Origin: Owenia fusiformis | Lineage: Eukaryota > Annelida > Polychaeta > Sabellida > Oweniidae | Length of the DNA stretch: 60,000 nucleotides | Direction of reading: 5' to 3' | Assembly (NCBI GenBank): GCA_903813345.2 | Contig: CAIIXF020000008.1 | Location: forward strand, 26,770,822-26,830,821 | In this document: in pieces, positions 24,501 to 33,424 of the stretch | Layout of the letters: each line of letters opens with the position of its first letter | Position numbering within the stretch: the first letter of the stretch is position 1 | The notes under the pieces: model-generated | Databases searched by the model: none | Told to the model about the DNA's origin: nothing | What the model saw: only the letters and a program-made list of their open reading frames with translations | Position numbers and translations under genes: made by a program

Positions 24501-26442
24501 CAATCAGATTGCGAGTTCTTAATCGGGGAAATGGTAACTGCTTATTGCTGGGGGTAAAAAGAAAGAATATGTTCTGGATTTTGAAGCCCTGTGATCGGAG
24601 GATGGATATGAACATGAAGTATTTATTTTTAGATGAACATGCCAATATGGCCACGCCCTTCTAAAAAGGGAAAGAGGGGAGAGGTAAATTGACCCATATA
24701 GGCAAAAAACATGTTAGAGTTTGAGTTTTTTCTTTATGGTAATGTGTTGGGGACATGTTGGTGCTACTTTTAGGAAAGTTCCATTAATATTAAACTGAGA
24801 TTGATTGAGAAATTAAAAAATCAGTTCCAATCAATGTCTCTCAAACCCCCTAAATTCTATGATTTTAGGGTGAAAAAATGTTGCTGTTTTTAAATAAAGT
24901 TAAAATTCTTCAATTTTTTTACATATGCATTTCAAGTATGATTACTCTTAACAGAAACACCAAAAGAAAGAAGCATTGGTTGTTTAGTTTTTGTTTTATA
25001 GCTAAATAATAATGTACCCCCAAGAAATCTGAATTTTAGGGTCGAAAATGCAATTTTAACATCTTTCGCACCATTTGCGGCGCATAAGACCAGTAAAATC
25101 TGTTGAGATAGACCTAAATACATAACCTAAGTCACAAGAGAAATTGTCCCGACAACACCCTGATCGAAGTGCCTCAGATCGCTACCTACAATGAAAACAA
25201 GTAACACCATGATAAGTTACATACTCAACGACATCTCATCTACATGTCTATTTGGATCCAAATGAATTCGAATGAACATGATAAAATATTCACACATAGC
25301 TAGGTAAGGTGTGTCGACTTCCAGCCGATCAAAAGACTCAATGCATTGTGTAATGATCATTTCTTTCAGGCGTTGTTTCCTAAAATTAACACACGATGCT
25401 CCGCATCTCATGCAAATTTTGGAAACAATACCTTCAGGAGTGGCCATTCCACATTGCACTTCAGTCCAGGGCTTAAACCCTTAATCACTTTCGAAAGTAT
25501 TTCCATAAATCATGATGAAATGTCTGTAAAATCTTTTATACATTCTGCCTGATATGTAAATACAAGTACATGTATGTAGTACGTATTTAGCTTACTTTGA
25601 GCAGAGACATATATGTCTCTGTTCTGAGTGATCCCTAATTACATTTTATTTGCGTTAATGGTTACTATGGTAGCATGGGCAATGGTGCTCTAGAGAAGTC
25701 TTTCAATTCTTAGATAGCAACCGTTGTTCGATAATATATATTATATAATGATACAATGTGTATGTAATGGTTATCATCCAAAAGCAAAGAATAGAAATAT
25801 CAAAGAATAGAATTATACATATACTACATGCTTGTAAAAAGTTTGAGATATTACAAAACAAAAATCTTTTATGAGAATTTATGGAAATACCAAGTAAAGT
25901 GCACTTTTAATCGCATGGAATATTTCTTTCTTACCAAAGAACGTGTTGGTACGCTCAGCCATCCATACACAAATCTTAAGCGGCTCCTTTTCCCGTCTTC
26001 TCTTCGCTTCTGCAGCATCCTCTCCCATTGGCTCCACGCCTGCTCCAATGCTCTTCTTGTCTGGGAGTGGCCCTGCATTGTCACCTCCATTGATAGTCTC
26101 TACATCGTCTTTTTCATAAGCTTCGTTAACATGACAGCCATTTTGAACAACAGTGTCATTCTGTTGACTGATGTTGAGCCCATTTTGGGGGGTGTCCTGA
26201 CTGTTCTCGTTGTGCTGTTGGGGTTCTGGACTCACTCGATTCATTGCATTCAGTGATGTTGAGGAACTCGTGTGTCTACTTCGATTTGTTTCATCCACGT
26301 TGTCGGCTGAGTTGGGGTGTTTTTCATCTGCTGATATGTTGGTCTCGTCTCCTGTCGCATCTTGTGTCTCTTCGGCCACATCAGATTCATTAGATTTCAG
26401 ATCCTGTGAAATATCAACATAAATGTCACTTTTACTCGTCAT
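10764..26442 (-). CDS. Dispatched/Patched-like RND transporter, gene B (complete)
   Basis: Eleven exons on the minus strand: 25935-26442, 16112-17540, 15678-15798, 15274-15498, 14801-14926, 14323-14505, 13624-13762, 12959-13107, 12570-12656, 11380-11550 and 10764-11123, summing to 3498 nt (1165 residues plus stop) with every phase matching. The N-terminal 169 residues are acidic, disordered-looking and presumably cytosolic. A membrane segment at about 172-190 is followed by a large extracellular loop (LRYFDGTY), then five membrane segments (about 437-587) with GIGADDIFVFFDTW (GADD near 503-506). The C-terminal half has a second loop and five segments, with GLSVDYVVH near 1058. GxxxDD and GxxxD in the two halves are the paired RND ion-relay acids of Dispatched. 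Intron 1 is 8.4 kb, almost entirely a transposon. The last exon ends at a donor-like gtaagt just before the stop, so one further exon cannot be excluded. Gene A is its tandem paralog. Confidence 0.9.
12100..12420. repeat. diverged tandem repeat rich in TGACCTTGACCT
   Basis: A unit of about 100 bp containing ttgaccttgacctcaggtca, a gggtcgcca-like stretch and aaatgccctaaaacgccaaa recurs about three times with substitutions, inside a gene B intron. TGACCTTG is the half-site bound by several nuclear receptors, but such motifs are common in invertebrate repeats. Confidence 0.6.
12488..12533. repeat. (GA)n microsatellite
   Basis: A run of gagaga dinucleotides about 40 bp long, 37 bp outside the splice donor of the 12570-12656 exon of gene B. 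The serine-leucine open frame across it on the minus strand is an artefact. Confidence 0.95.
13415..13586. mobile_element. small inverted-repeat element, ACTGTAAAACCTGT family
   Basis: It begins tactgtaaaacctgttta and ends cacgttttactgta; internal motifs gtgttc and aggtgtttgga repeat in alternating orientation. Its right edge is about 37 bp from the donor of the 13624-13762 exon of gene B. No coding capacity. Confidence 0.6.
14092..14275. repeat. interspersed repeat, copy 1 (second copy at 33208)
   Basis: The opening 40 or so bases (from agtagagttttagggagata through gatatatcccgtat) are shared with 33208, and both copies end in cccagtacacaaccc or cccagtacataaccc. The interior varies in length. 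It is in a gene B intron, 47 bp from the 14323-14505 exon. Confidence 0.6.
14588..14602. repeat. poly-G tract
   Basis: Fifteen or so consecutive G in a gene B intron. Length may be unreliable because homopolymers are error-prone. Confidence 0.85.
17961..18502 (+). repeat. left terminal inverted repeat of the 7.2-kb transposon
   Basis: It matches the reverse complement of 24647-25188 from taggtagcgatctgagg to the point where the gtgtggccat motif diverges. The contained open frame at 18026-18217 has an identical partner at 24932-25123 on the opposite strand, which is a shadow of the repeat rather than a gene. Confidence 0.85.
18770..20960 (-). pseudogene. degenerate transposon ORF, copy 1 (with C-terminus)
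   Basis: Read on the minus strand in several frames, it gives colinear blocks of a protein found repeatedly in invertebrate genomes: ADDLLNAASKGTQAFKQFIQ and KKSFH-like NPIKRMKLKT (about 20600-20790), IPWALGTPDRLLVKTEKSKL (about 20430), KDSIKEPERIRRR (about 20240), LPAFHSFTGCDSFSAF (about 19370), GTIGGVISDQTAKCAEKFTC (about 19250), KDSLQQHLARASYQAHIWK (about 19050) and an acidic C-terminus ending at 18770. Frameshifts and stops break it between blocks, so it cannot encode an intact product. I recognise the family by motif memory only; its biochemical role is not known to me. Confidence 0.65.
18847..21033. repeat. tandem duplication, copy 1 (2187 bp)
   Basis: Directly repeated at 21034-23212. 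Differences are minimal: near 19045 copy 1 has ctgctgcaatgaatcttta where copy 2 has a 6-bp cttgcc duplication and a 14-bp deletion. The breakpoints share the 6-mer catcta at 18847, 21034 and 23213, which suggests a microhomology-mediated event. Confidence 0.92.
21034..23212. repeat. tandem duplication, copy 2 (2179 bp)
   Basis: Near-identical to 18847-21033. It begins within the C-terminal part of the transposon ORF and ends inside a small ACAGTAAAACCTGT-family element at 23189, so the duplication occurred after that element had inserted. Confidence 0.92.
21037..23026 (-). pseudogene. degenerate transposon ORF, copy 2 (C-terminus missing)
   Basis: Same colinear blocks as copy 1, for example MIDSIDGFLNPFQIEDNDHL at 22970-23026 and the ASKG block after it. 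The copy stops at the duplication breakpoint, so it lacks the acidic C-terminal tail of copy 1. It carries the same frameshifts, showing that decay preceded duplication. Confidence 0.6.
23189..23350. mobile_element. small inverted-repeat element, ACAGTAAAACCTGT family
   Basis: It starts aagtaaaacctgtgtacag and ends aggtcccactgta, with internal gtgttcact motifs facing the left end. The first 24 bases also occur at 21012, at the junction between the two tandem copies. Confidence 0.55.
23386..24345. repeat. interspersed GTCACCACC-family element and diverged GGTCAAATC tandem repeats
   Basis: The left end reads aaggcattaacatgacaaaa then tgtcaccacc; the right end reads atgtcaccactt then ttggtgacataaaaatg, matching the ends of the short copy at 42897. 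Inside, a roughly 200-bp unit with tgaccttg, aggtcattgaaggtcaaatc and gtcagatttgaac is repeated twice (about 23450-23600 and 23648-23745). No coding capacity is visible. Confidence 0.5.
24647..25188 (-). repeat. right terminal inverted repeat of the 7.2-kb transposon
   Basis: Inverted copy of 17961-18502 with a handful of differences, such as gggcgtggcc versus gggtgtggcc at the inner end. Confidence 0.85.
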
Positions 26443-26956
26443 TGTTACTAGATTAATATTTACTCTCCGCTTACTTTGAATTCATCTGTGCCTTGGCAAG
26501 TACCTCGATGTCATTTAAGATATGTATATTATACGTATATCAAATACAGCGCTAATTGACAATTTTAATATCCAGCTCGCATTCCCCGTATATAATAACC
26601 AGTATTTAAACAATCCCTCGGTCAGAACCAACGGTGAACTAGATTACAAGCTATGAAAATTATTTAGAAATTATATATAATTGCAACTATGGAAAACCTT
26701 AACAGCAGGCGCATCTAATTCATTATTTACATGCAGAATCATTGCTTACGAAACTCAGTATCGATTGGCTGTGCTTGTACACTCCTCGCCATAAGTTTGA
26801 CAATGGAGGGGTTAATTTGGACAAAATATGAAACCCCGTCAATGTTTGAATCTATTGTTGTTCCAATTAATGAGAATAGTTCGTAAATCTATGACAATTT
26901 TTTAAATCGTAAAACCTAAAGCAGGCTTTGATAAGTGATCCAGAAGGGAAACTTCC
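26443..26956. promoter_or_regulatory. 5' flank of gene B (presumed promoter region)
   Basis: This 514-bp stretch lies between the gene B start codon (minus strand) and the large tandem array. It has no coding signal. The promoter is inferred from position alone; no TATA or initiator motif on the minus strand stands out. Confidence 0.35.
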
Positions 26957-29900
26957 GGTTTCCAAACTTATGAAGGGGAGTGTATATAAAGGCACCAGTC
27001 ACGTTTAAACTTATGAAGGGGAGTGTATATAAAGGCACCAGTCACGTTTCCAAACTTATGAAGGGGAGTGTATATAAAGGCACCAGTCACGTTTAAACTT
27101 ATGAAGGGGAGTGTATATAAAGGCACCAGTCACGTTTAAACTTATGAAGGGGAGTGTATATAAAGGCACCAGTCACGTTTAAACTTATGAAGGAGAGTGT
27201 ATATAAAGGCACCAGTCACGTTTCCAAACTTATGAAGGGGAGTGTATATAAAGGCACCAGTCACGTTTCCAAACTTATGAAGGGGAGTGTATATAAAGGC
27301 ACCAGTCACGTTTAAACTTATGAAGGGGAGTGTATATAAAGGCACCGGTCACGTTTAAACTTATGAAGGGGAGTGTATATAAAGGCACCAGTCACGTTTA
27401 AACTTATGAAGGGGAGTGTATATAAAGGCACCAGTCACGTTTCCAAACTTATGAAGGGGAGTGTATATAAAGGCACCAGTCACGTTTAAACTTATGAAGG
27501 GGAGTGTATATAAAGGCACCAGTCACGTTTAAACTTATGAAGGGGAGTGTATATAAAGGCACCAGTCACGTTTCCAAACTTATGAAGGGGAGTGTATATA
27601 AAGGCACCAGTCACGTTTCCAAACTTATGAAGGGGAGTGTATATAAAGGCACCAGTCACGTTTAAACTTATGGAGGGGAGTGTATATAAAGGCACCAGTC
27701 ACGTTTCCAAACTTATGAAGGGGAGTGTATATAAAGGCACCAGTCACGTTTAAACTTATGAAGGGGAGTGTATATAAAGGCACCAGTCACGTTTAAACTT
27801 ATGAAGGGGAGTGTATATAAAGGCACCAGTCACGTTTCCAAACTTATGAAGGGGAGTGTATATAAAGGCACCAGTCACGTTTAAACTTATGAAGGGGAGT
27901 GTATATAAAGGCACCAGTCACGTTTCCAAACTTATGAAGGGGAGTGTATATAAAGGCACCAGTCACGTTTCCAAACTTATGAAGGGGAGTGTATATAAAG
28001 GCACCGGTCACGTTTAAACTTATGAAGGGGAGTGTATATAAAGGCACCAGTCACGTTTAAACTTATGAAGGGGAGTGTATATAAAGGCACCGGTCACGTT
28101 TAAACTTATGAAGGGGAGTGTATATAAAGGCACCAGTCACGTTTAAACTTATGAAGGGGAGTGTTTATAAAGGCACCAGTCACGTTTAAACTTATGAAGG
28201 GGAGTGTATATAAAGGCACCGGTCACGTTTAAACTTATGAAGGGGAGTGTATATAAAGGCACCGGTCACGTTTAAACTTATGAAGGGGAGTGTATATAAA
28301 GGCACCGGTCACGTTTAAACTTATGAAGGGGAGTGTATATAAAGGCACCGGTCACGTTTAAACTTATGAAGGGGAGTGTATATAAAGGCACCGGTCACGT
28401 TTAAACTTATGAAGGGGAGTGTATATAAAGGCACCAGTCACGTTTAAACTTATGAAGGGGAGTGTATATAAAGGCACCGGACACGTTTAAACTTATGAAG
28501 GGGAGTGTATATAAAGGCACCGGTCACGTTTAAACTTATGAAGGGGAGTGTATATAAAGGCACCGGTCACGTTTAAACTTATGAAGGGGAGTGTATATAA
28601 AGGCACCAGTCACGTTTAAACCTATGAAGGGGAGTGTATATAAAGGCACCAGTCACGTTTAAACTTATGAAGGGGAGTGTATATAAAGGCACCAGTCACG
28701 TTTAAACTTATGAAGGGGAGTGTATATAAAGGCACCGGTCACGTTTAAACTTATGAAGGGGAGTGTATATAAAGGCGCCAGTCACGTTTAAACTTATGAA
28801 GGGGAGTGTATATAAAGGCACCGGTCACGTTTAAACTTATGAAGGGGAGTGTATATAAAGGCACCAGTCACGTTTAAAATTATGAAGGGGAGTGTATATA
28901 AAGGCACCAGTCACGTTTAAACTTATGAAGGGGAGTGTATATAAAGGCACCGGTCACGGTTTCCAAACTTATGAAGGGGAGTGTATATAAAGGCACCGGT
29001 CACGGTTTCCAAACTTATGAAGGGGAGTATATATAAAGGCACCAGTCACGGTTTCCAAACTTATGAAGGGGAGTGTATATAAAGGCACCAGTCACGGTTT
29101 CCAAACTTATGAAGGGGAGTGTATATAAAGGCACCAGTCACGGTTTCCAAACTTATGAAGGGGAGTGTATATAAAGGCACTAGTCACGGTTTCGAAACTT
29201 GTGAAGGGGAGTGTATATAAAGGCACCGGTCACGTTTCTAAACTTATGAAGGGGAGTGTATATAAAGGCACCAGTCACGGTTTCCAAACTTATGAAGGGG
29301 AGTGTATATAAAGGCACCAGTCACGTTTAAACTTATGAAGGGGAGTGTATATAAAGGCACCAGTCACGTTTAAACTTATGAAGGGGAGTGTATATAAAGG
29401 CACCAGTCACGTTTAAACTTATGAAGGGGAGTGTATATAAAGGCACCAGTCACGTTTAAGCTTATGAAGGGGAGTGTATATAAAGGCACCAGTCACGTTT
29501 AAACTTATGAAGGGGAGTGTATATAAAGGCACCAGTCACGTTTAAACTTATGAAGGGGAGTGTATATAAAGGCACCAGTCACGTTTAAACTTATGAAGGG
29601 GAGTGTATATAAAGGCACCAGTCACGTTTAAGCTTATGAAGGGGAGTGTATATAAAGGCACCAGTCACGTTTAAACTTATGAAGGGGAGTGTATATAAAG
29701 GCACCAGTCACGTTTAAGCTTATGAAGGGGAGTGTATATAAAGGCACCAGTCACGTTTAAACTTATGAAGGGGAGTGTATATAAAGGCACCAGTCACGTT
29801 TAAACTTATGAAGGGGAGTGTATATAAAGGCACCAGTCACGTTTAAACTTATGAAGGGGAGTGTATATAAAGGCACCAGTCACGTTTAAACTTATGGAGG

Positions 29901-30060
29901 GAGTGTATATGAAGGCACCAGTCACGGTTTCCAAACTTATGAAGGGGAGTGTATATAAAGGCACCAGTCACGTTTAAACCTATGAAGGGGAGTGTATATA
30001 AAGGCACCAGTCACGTTTAAACTTATGAAGGGGAGTGTATATAAAGGCACCAGTCACGTT
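26957..30060. repeat. 3.1-kb tandem array of about 70 units with TATA-like core
   Basis: The unit is 43, 45 or 46 bp depending on its linker (cacgtttaaac, cacgtttccaaac or cacggtttccaaac) and always contains ttatgaaggggagtg, tatataaagg and caccagt or caccggt. Between about 26960 and 28000 the linkers form an 8-unit higher-order repeat of about 351 bp, marked by two successive ttcc linkers near 27220/27265, 27571/27616 and 27924/27969. Later blocks are homogenised for caccggt (28080-28600) or ttaagctt variants (29456-29720). Each unit carries TATATAAAGG on the plus strand. The array is about 0.5 kb upstream of gene B. Confidence 0.95.
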
Positions 30061-30162
30061 TTTATAAAAGTCTAGCAGAATGGATACAATCAGTCTTGTC
30101 CATCTTGGTTCACTCGGCTCCCGTCGGTCGATGAACGCATTGAATACCGAGCTAGCGAAGAT

Positions 30163-30262
30163 GGCCTTGCCCAAGTCGGTATTTTTTTACTTATCTGATC
30201 TTGAATTATTACCGTCATAATAAAAATCAAGATAAGTAAGAGACCGACTTGGGCAAGGCTAG
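30163..30262. mobile_element. 100-bp MITE, copy 1
   Basis: The left end tggccttgcccaagtcggt and right end accgacttgggcaaggcta are inverted repeats of about 19 bp around an AT-rich centre. The nearly identical copy at 57442 starts tagcc, so termini plus a TA target duplication of mariner type are likely. Confidence 0.8.
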
Positions 30263-30621
30263 GATGCAATGATCATACCTAAATGTGCCATTTGAAATTT
30301 TTTAGAAACTGCACCTAATCTGTAATATATGGTCATAAAGACGTGTTGAAAATATCATATATACTAATTTGTTAATTTCTAGGAAATGAAAATCGTTGAA
30401 GGCCAAAATGTGAAAGTCTTTTGTTCTAGTTTGAAAAAATTCACATATATTGAAATATGTTAAACCAACATGGTAAAATGACAAACGTTCCATGAATATG
30501 TATATGTCACAGTGTATGGTCTATCTCAAGTTAAAATGTTGCATTGGTATCAAGGTAGACGAATAATTAACGATTTTCTTCAACTTAGTCTTTTCATTCA
30601 AGGTAACAGCGTATTTCATGA

Positions 30622-31802
30622 TAACAGTAAAACCTGTGTACAGGGTGTCCGGAAAGTAAAGATACAAATATTCTTATTTTACAAAATTTAGTTTTTTTGA
30701 AATGAAATTGCTACAGATTGTAGAGGAACAATATTACAATATATCTACCAACTTTCATCACATATAGTCTTAATATGTTCAAGTTACGGTTGTTATGGTT
30801 ACGGATGTGAGAGGTATGCGGAGCAGTTCCAGAACAACGCTAAAAAGTTAAAAATTGCTAAAAGACAACCATTTAAAACCTTGTTTTTTGTTGTATTTTC
30901 TATCTATGTTTTGTTTTGTTCATAATTGTATTATTGCTGCCATAGTGTTTTCTTTTATATAATGATGTCATTGCTACATATCAGAACTATGTTATGTCAC
31001 TAACCAGTATAATGAAAGAAATATTATACAAGTGCCTAGAAGAATGGTCCCTGGCCATTAGTAGGAAAGTCAATATTGCATCTCCACAATGCACCAATTC
31101 GGAAAGCAAAAAACAAATCTTACAATGGAGTGTCTTGACATTAAACCTTTCTTTACAATGCCCCATATTCACCTGATAAAGTCTTCTACCTTAATGACCA
31201 TTTGAAAGCAATATTTGTAAAAAGTTCAACATACAAATAAGATTCAGCTGGAAGCCAATGTTATCAGCAATCTGAGATATGGACAGCAGTGGTTTTGTCA
31301 GGTCTTTAAATCACCGGTCAAAATGCACCAAGAATGTATAGATAATGGGGAAAATACTGAATATTCAATGATAGTAGTAATATGAAATGGTCAAATAATG
31401 TTACATTACTAATCCCTATGCTATTGTGGTACATAATTTGATATAATGTCGGAATAGATGGTTGAGTGCCAAGATCATATGAGCAGGAAAGAGATTTGTA
31501 GAACACAGTTGTGACGTTGCTCCACTTACCCTCGACTCCCGTTACCATAACAACCATAACTTTTTCATTTTGAAACGGAAAGTCATGACAATTGCAGGAT
31601 ATATTGTTATAATGTCATTCTACATTCTGGAGCAATTTCATCTCATAACAGATAAATCTCTTGAAATTAGAGCATTTGTATCTTTACTTTTTTTGCCAAG
31701 AAAAAACTTCAGTGTAAAGCAGGTGTTCACTAGAGAGGGGAGGGTGTCCACTACAGACAGGTGTTCACTAGAGAGGTGTTCACTAAGACAGGTTTCTCTG
31801 TA
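30622..31802. mobile_element. ACAGTAAAACCTGT-family element split by a nested insertion
   Basis: The left end taacagtaaaacctgtgtac (30622) and right end gaggtgttcactaagacagg followed by tttctctgta (ending 31802) are the two halves of one small inverted-repeat element. About 1.07 kb of a different inverted-repeat element (30641-31712) lies between them, so the second inserted into the first. Confidence 0.6.
30641..31712. mobile_element. nested Tc1/mariner-like inverted-repeat element (decayed)
   Basis: About 160 bp from acagggtgtccggaaagtaa at 30641 to the ttgttatggttacgg region (30785) recurs inverted at 31540-31700 (ccgttaccataacaaccata through tttgtatctttac). The acagggtgtcc terminus is common among Tc1-like elements. 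No transposase motif could be read in the 0.7-kb centre, so it is non-autonomous or dead. Confidence 0.55.
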
Positions 31803-32563
31803 CATTAAATGTATTCTTGTTGGGCTCTTGAACAAGCATTTATCATTGGAATTATTCTATTATTCATAAAATGTATTTTTATTGTGCTCTTGGTCCTGGA
31901 CAAACATTGATCAAATGGAAACTATACCCAATCTCAATGACGTAACCAGGAAGAAAAAGCGACGAGGCGAAAAATATTTCCAAACCTTGTCCCGCTTGCT
32001 TGGCAATAGGAGAACGCGATGATAACCCTTACGTAATGAGATTGTTAACAATTGAATCAAAAAGTGATGTTAAAATCTATAAAACTCATCATTGCTAAAG
32101 GAATTATCTGCCTCATCCTGGCTACGCTAGAGGTACTAGCCTACTCCAAAATATTACCGTGCCAAAGCACTCTTATAAATCAATTGCGGTCGTCAATTTA
32201 CTGCAATTTCTATATTGTGGATCGCCAAGAGATCTAAAATAATGTGAAGAATGATCAATATGTGTTGTATGCTGTATGTATGCATGCTTCATTTGCGATG
32301 TTTGTTACCAGTTTTCACAATTATTGCACGAAGTCTCTAGTCTTGGGTAAAATCGTTGAAATTAACATTGGGTGAAATAAATTAAACAAATTTATAAAAA
32401 ATGTATATAACGAATTAGATATATGAATAGATCAGAATTATATAACGAACGTTGATCTAGTCTCTTTTAATATGAAATTACGTTAGGTATGACAATGGAC
32501 AACGAGTGCCAAATTGCCAAATTCAGAATATTGCACATAATTACAACTCGGGTGTGTCGTTAC

Positions 32564-32803
32564 CTTATTGGAATCATTTTGAAGATTGGTAATTGTATCT
32601 GGATTTGCCGGTTCCTTATCCTTTGCTAATCCCGTGTTATTTATATCACGATTGGTGCTCTCATCATCCGCAGCATTATTCGACTCGCGGCCATAACTGT
32701 TCATATCATTCTTACTACTAGAAACAGTATCCACAACGTAATTATCCGCCTTGTTTGGCTCTTCTACAACTGGTAATAATTTACTATCGTCAGCTATCGG
32801 CAT
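32564..32803 (-). CDS. possible orphan first coding exon (hypothetical)
   Basis: An open frame of 80 codons starts with ATG at 32803 and ends at a plausible donor (aataag, then gtaacg) in phase 0. The peptide is acidic and rich in Asn and Ser, with no domain. It resembles in composition the disordered N-terminal exons of genes A and B, but those end in phase 1, so it cannot splice directly onto a known exon here. It may be a relic of a third paralog, an alternative first exon via an unseen exon, or chance. No function can be given. Confidence 0.25.
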
Positions 32804-33207
32804 AATTACAGCGTGATTTCGTGTTTGTCGAAAATTATACGTAATTTAGTGAACTCAATACACTAAGACATAATTTTTGCTTTGATTATCAAAACCTCTA
32901 GATACTCGTCCGGGATCATTTTAGTCATTGGTCGTTCCATATTGACTATCCATTCTGCTTGTTAACCGCGGTGATGTGCTGGACAACATAATGTCTAATT
33001 GATCCAAGGAGATACCTTACCTGTCTATAGATCGGTTTACTTTATTACAAGCGCAACGCGCTCTGTTGCGCTCTGTTGCTATACAGATCACATACCGACA
33101 GCCATTAGGTGTAGCAATACAAAACTATAACCTGAGTTTCAGATATAATCAAACAACTTTTCTTTGATTTATCCGTTTCAATGTATATATACATTTTTTA
33201 TCCTATG

Positions 33208-33424
33208 CCCAGTAGAGTTTTAGGGAGATAAGTTGGTAAGATATATCCCGTATCCTGATTTTGAGCTTTCCGTATCCAGAACCTCCAGTTATGTACGGTC
33301 GGTTTGGATATGGGATTTATTTCCTCGTGAGATATGCAGACCTACCTTCGCTCCCTCAGGTAGATATGCATATCTCCCTCTGGGTAAACACCATATCCAA
33401 AACCTCCCAGTACATAACCCTTAT
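33208..33424. repeat. interspersed repeat, copy 2 (first copy at 14092)
   Basis: It shares with 14092 the stretch from cagtagagttttagggagat to gatatatcccgtat, the gaacctcca motif, repeated atatctccc and the terminal cccagtacataaccc. Small open frames across it are artefacts. Confidence 0.6.

Larger units (their letters stand above)
17961..25188. mobile_element. 7.2-kb DNA transposon with 542-bp terminal inverted repeats, in gene B intron 1
   Basis: The left end taggtagcgatctgaggcac and right end gtgcctcagatcgctaccta are exact inverted copies; the arms (17961-18502 and 24647-25188) match almost perfectly, including an identical 63-codon non-coding frame in each. A possible 3-bp target duplication, CAA, flanks it. 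Inside, on the minus strand, are frameshifted remains of a long ORF known from many invertebrate genomes, present twice because of a tandem duplication. The size, long TIRs and internal ORF indicate a DNA transposon. I cannot assign it to a superfamily: no DDE transposase was recognised. The high arm identity implies recent activity. Confidence 0.8.

Noticed and set aside
18026-25123. Identical 63-residue frames in opposite orientations
   Set aside because: They are the same stretch of the two terminal inverted repeats; no domain and no start context.
10764-26442. Interpretation of genes A and B as Patched itself
   Set aside because: The GIGADD motif, the acidic N-terminus and the ADDxFVFFxTW context fit Dispatched-type RND proteins better than Patched; a Patched-domain-containing label remains possible without a database search.
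27142-28047. Repetitive 67-residue open frames (YIHSP/TGAFIYTP repeats) on the minus strand
   Set aside because: They are translations of the tandem array; frames break whenever a 43-bp linker changes to 45 or 46 bp.
26957-30060. Regular direct repeats that could suggest a CRISPR array
   Set aside because: There are no unique spacers; the whole unit is repeated, the setting is eukaryotic with spliced genes, and no cas genes are present. It is a minisatellite or satellite array.
32052-32237. 61-residue plus-strand frame with a hydrophobic start
   Set aside because: No splice support, no family resemblance and length expected by chance in AT-rich DNA.
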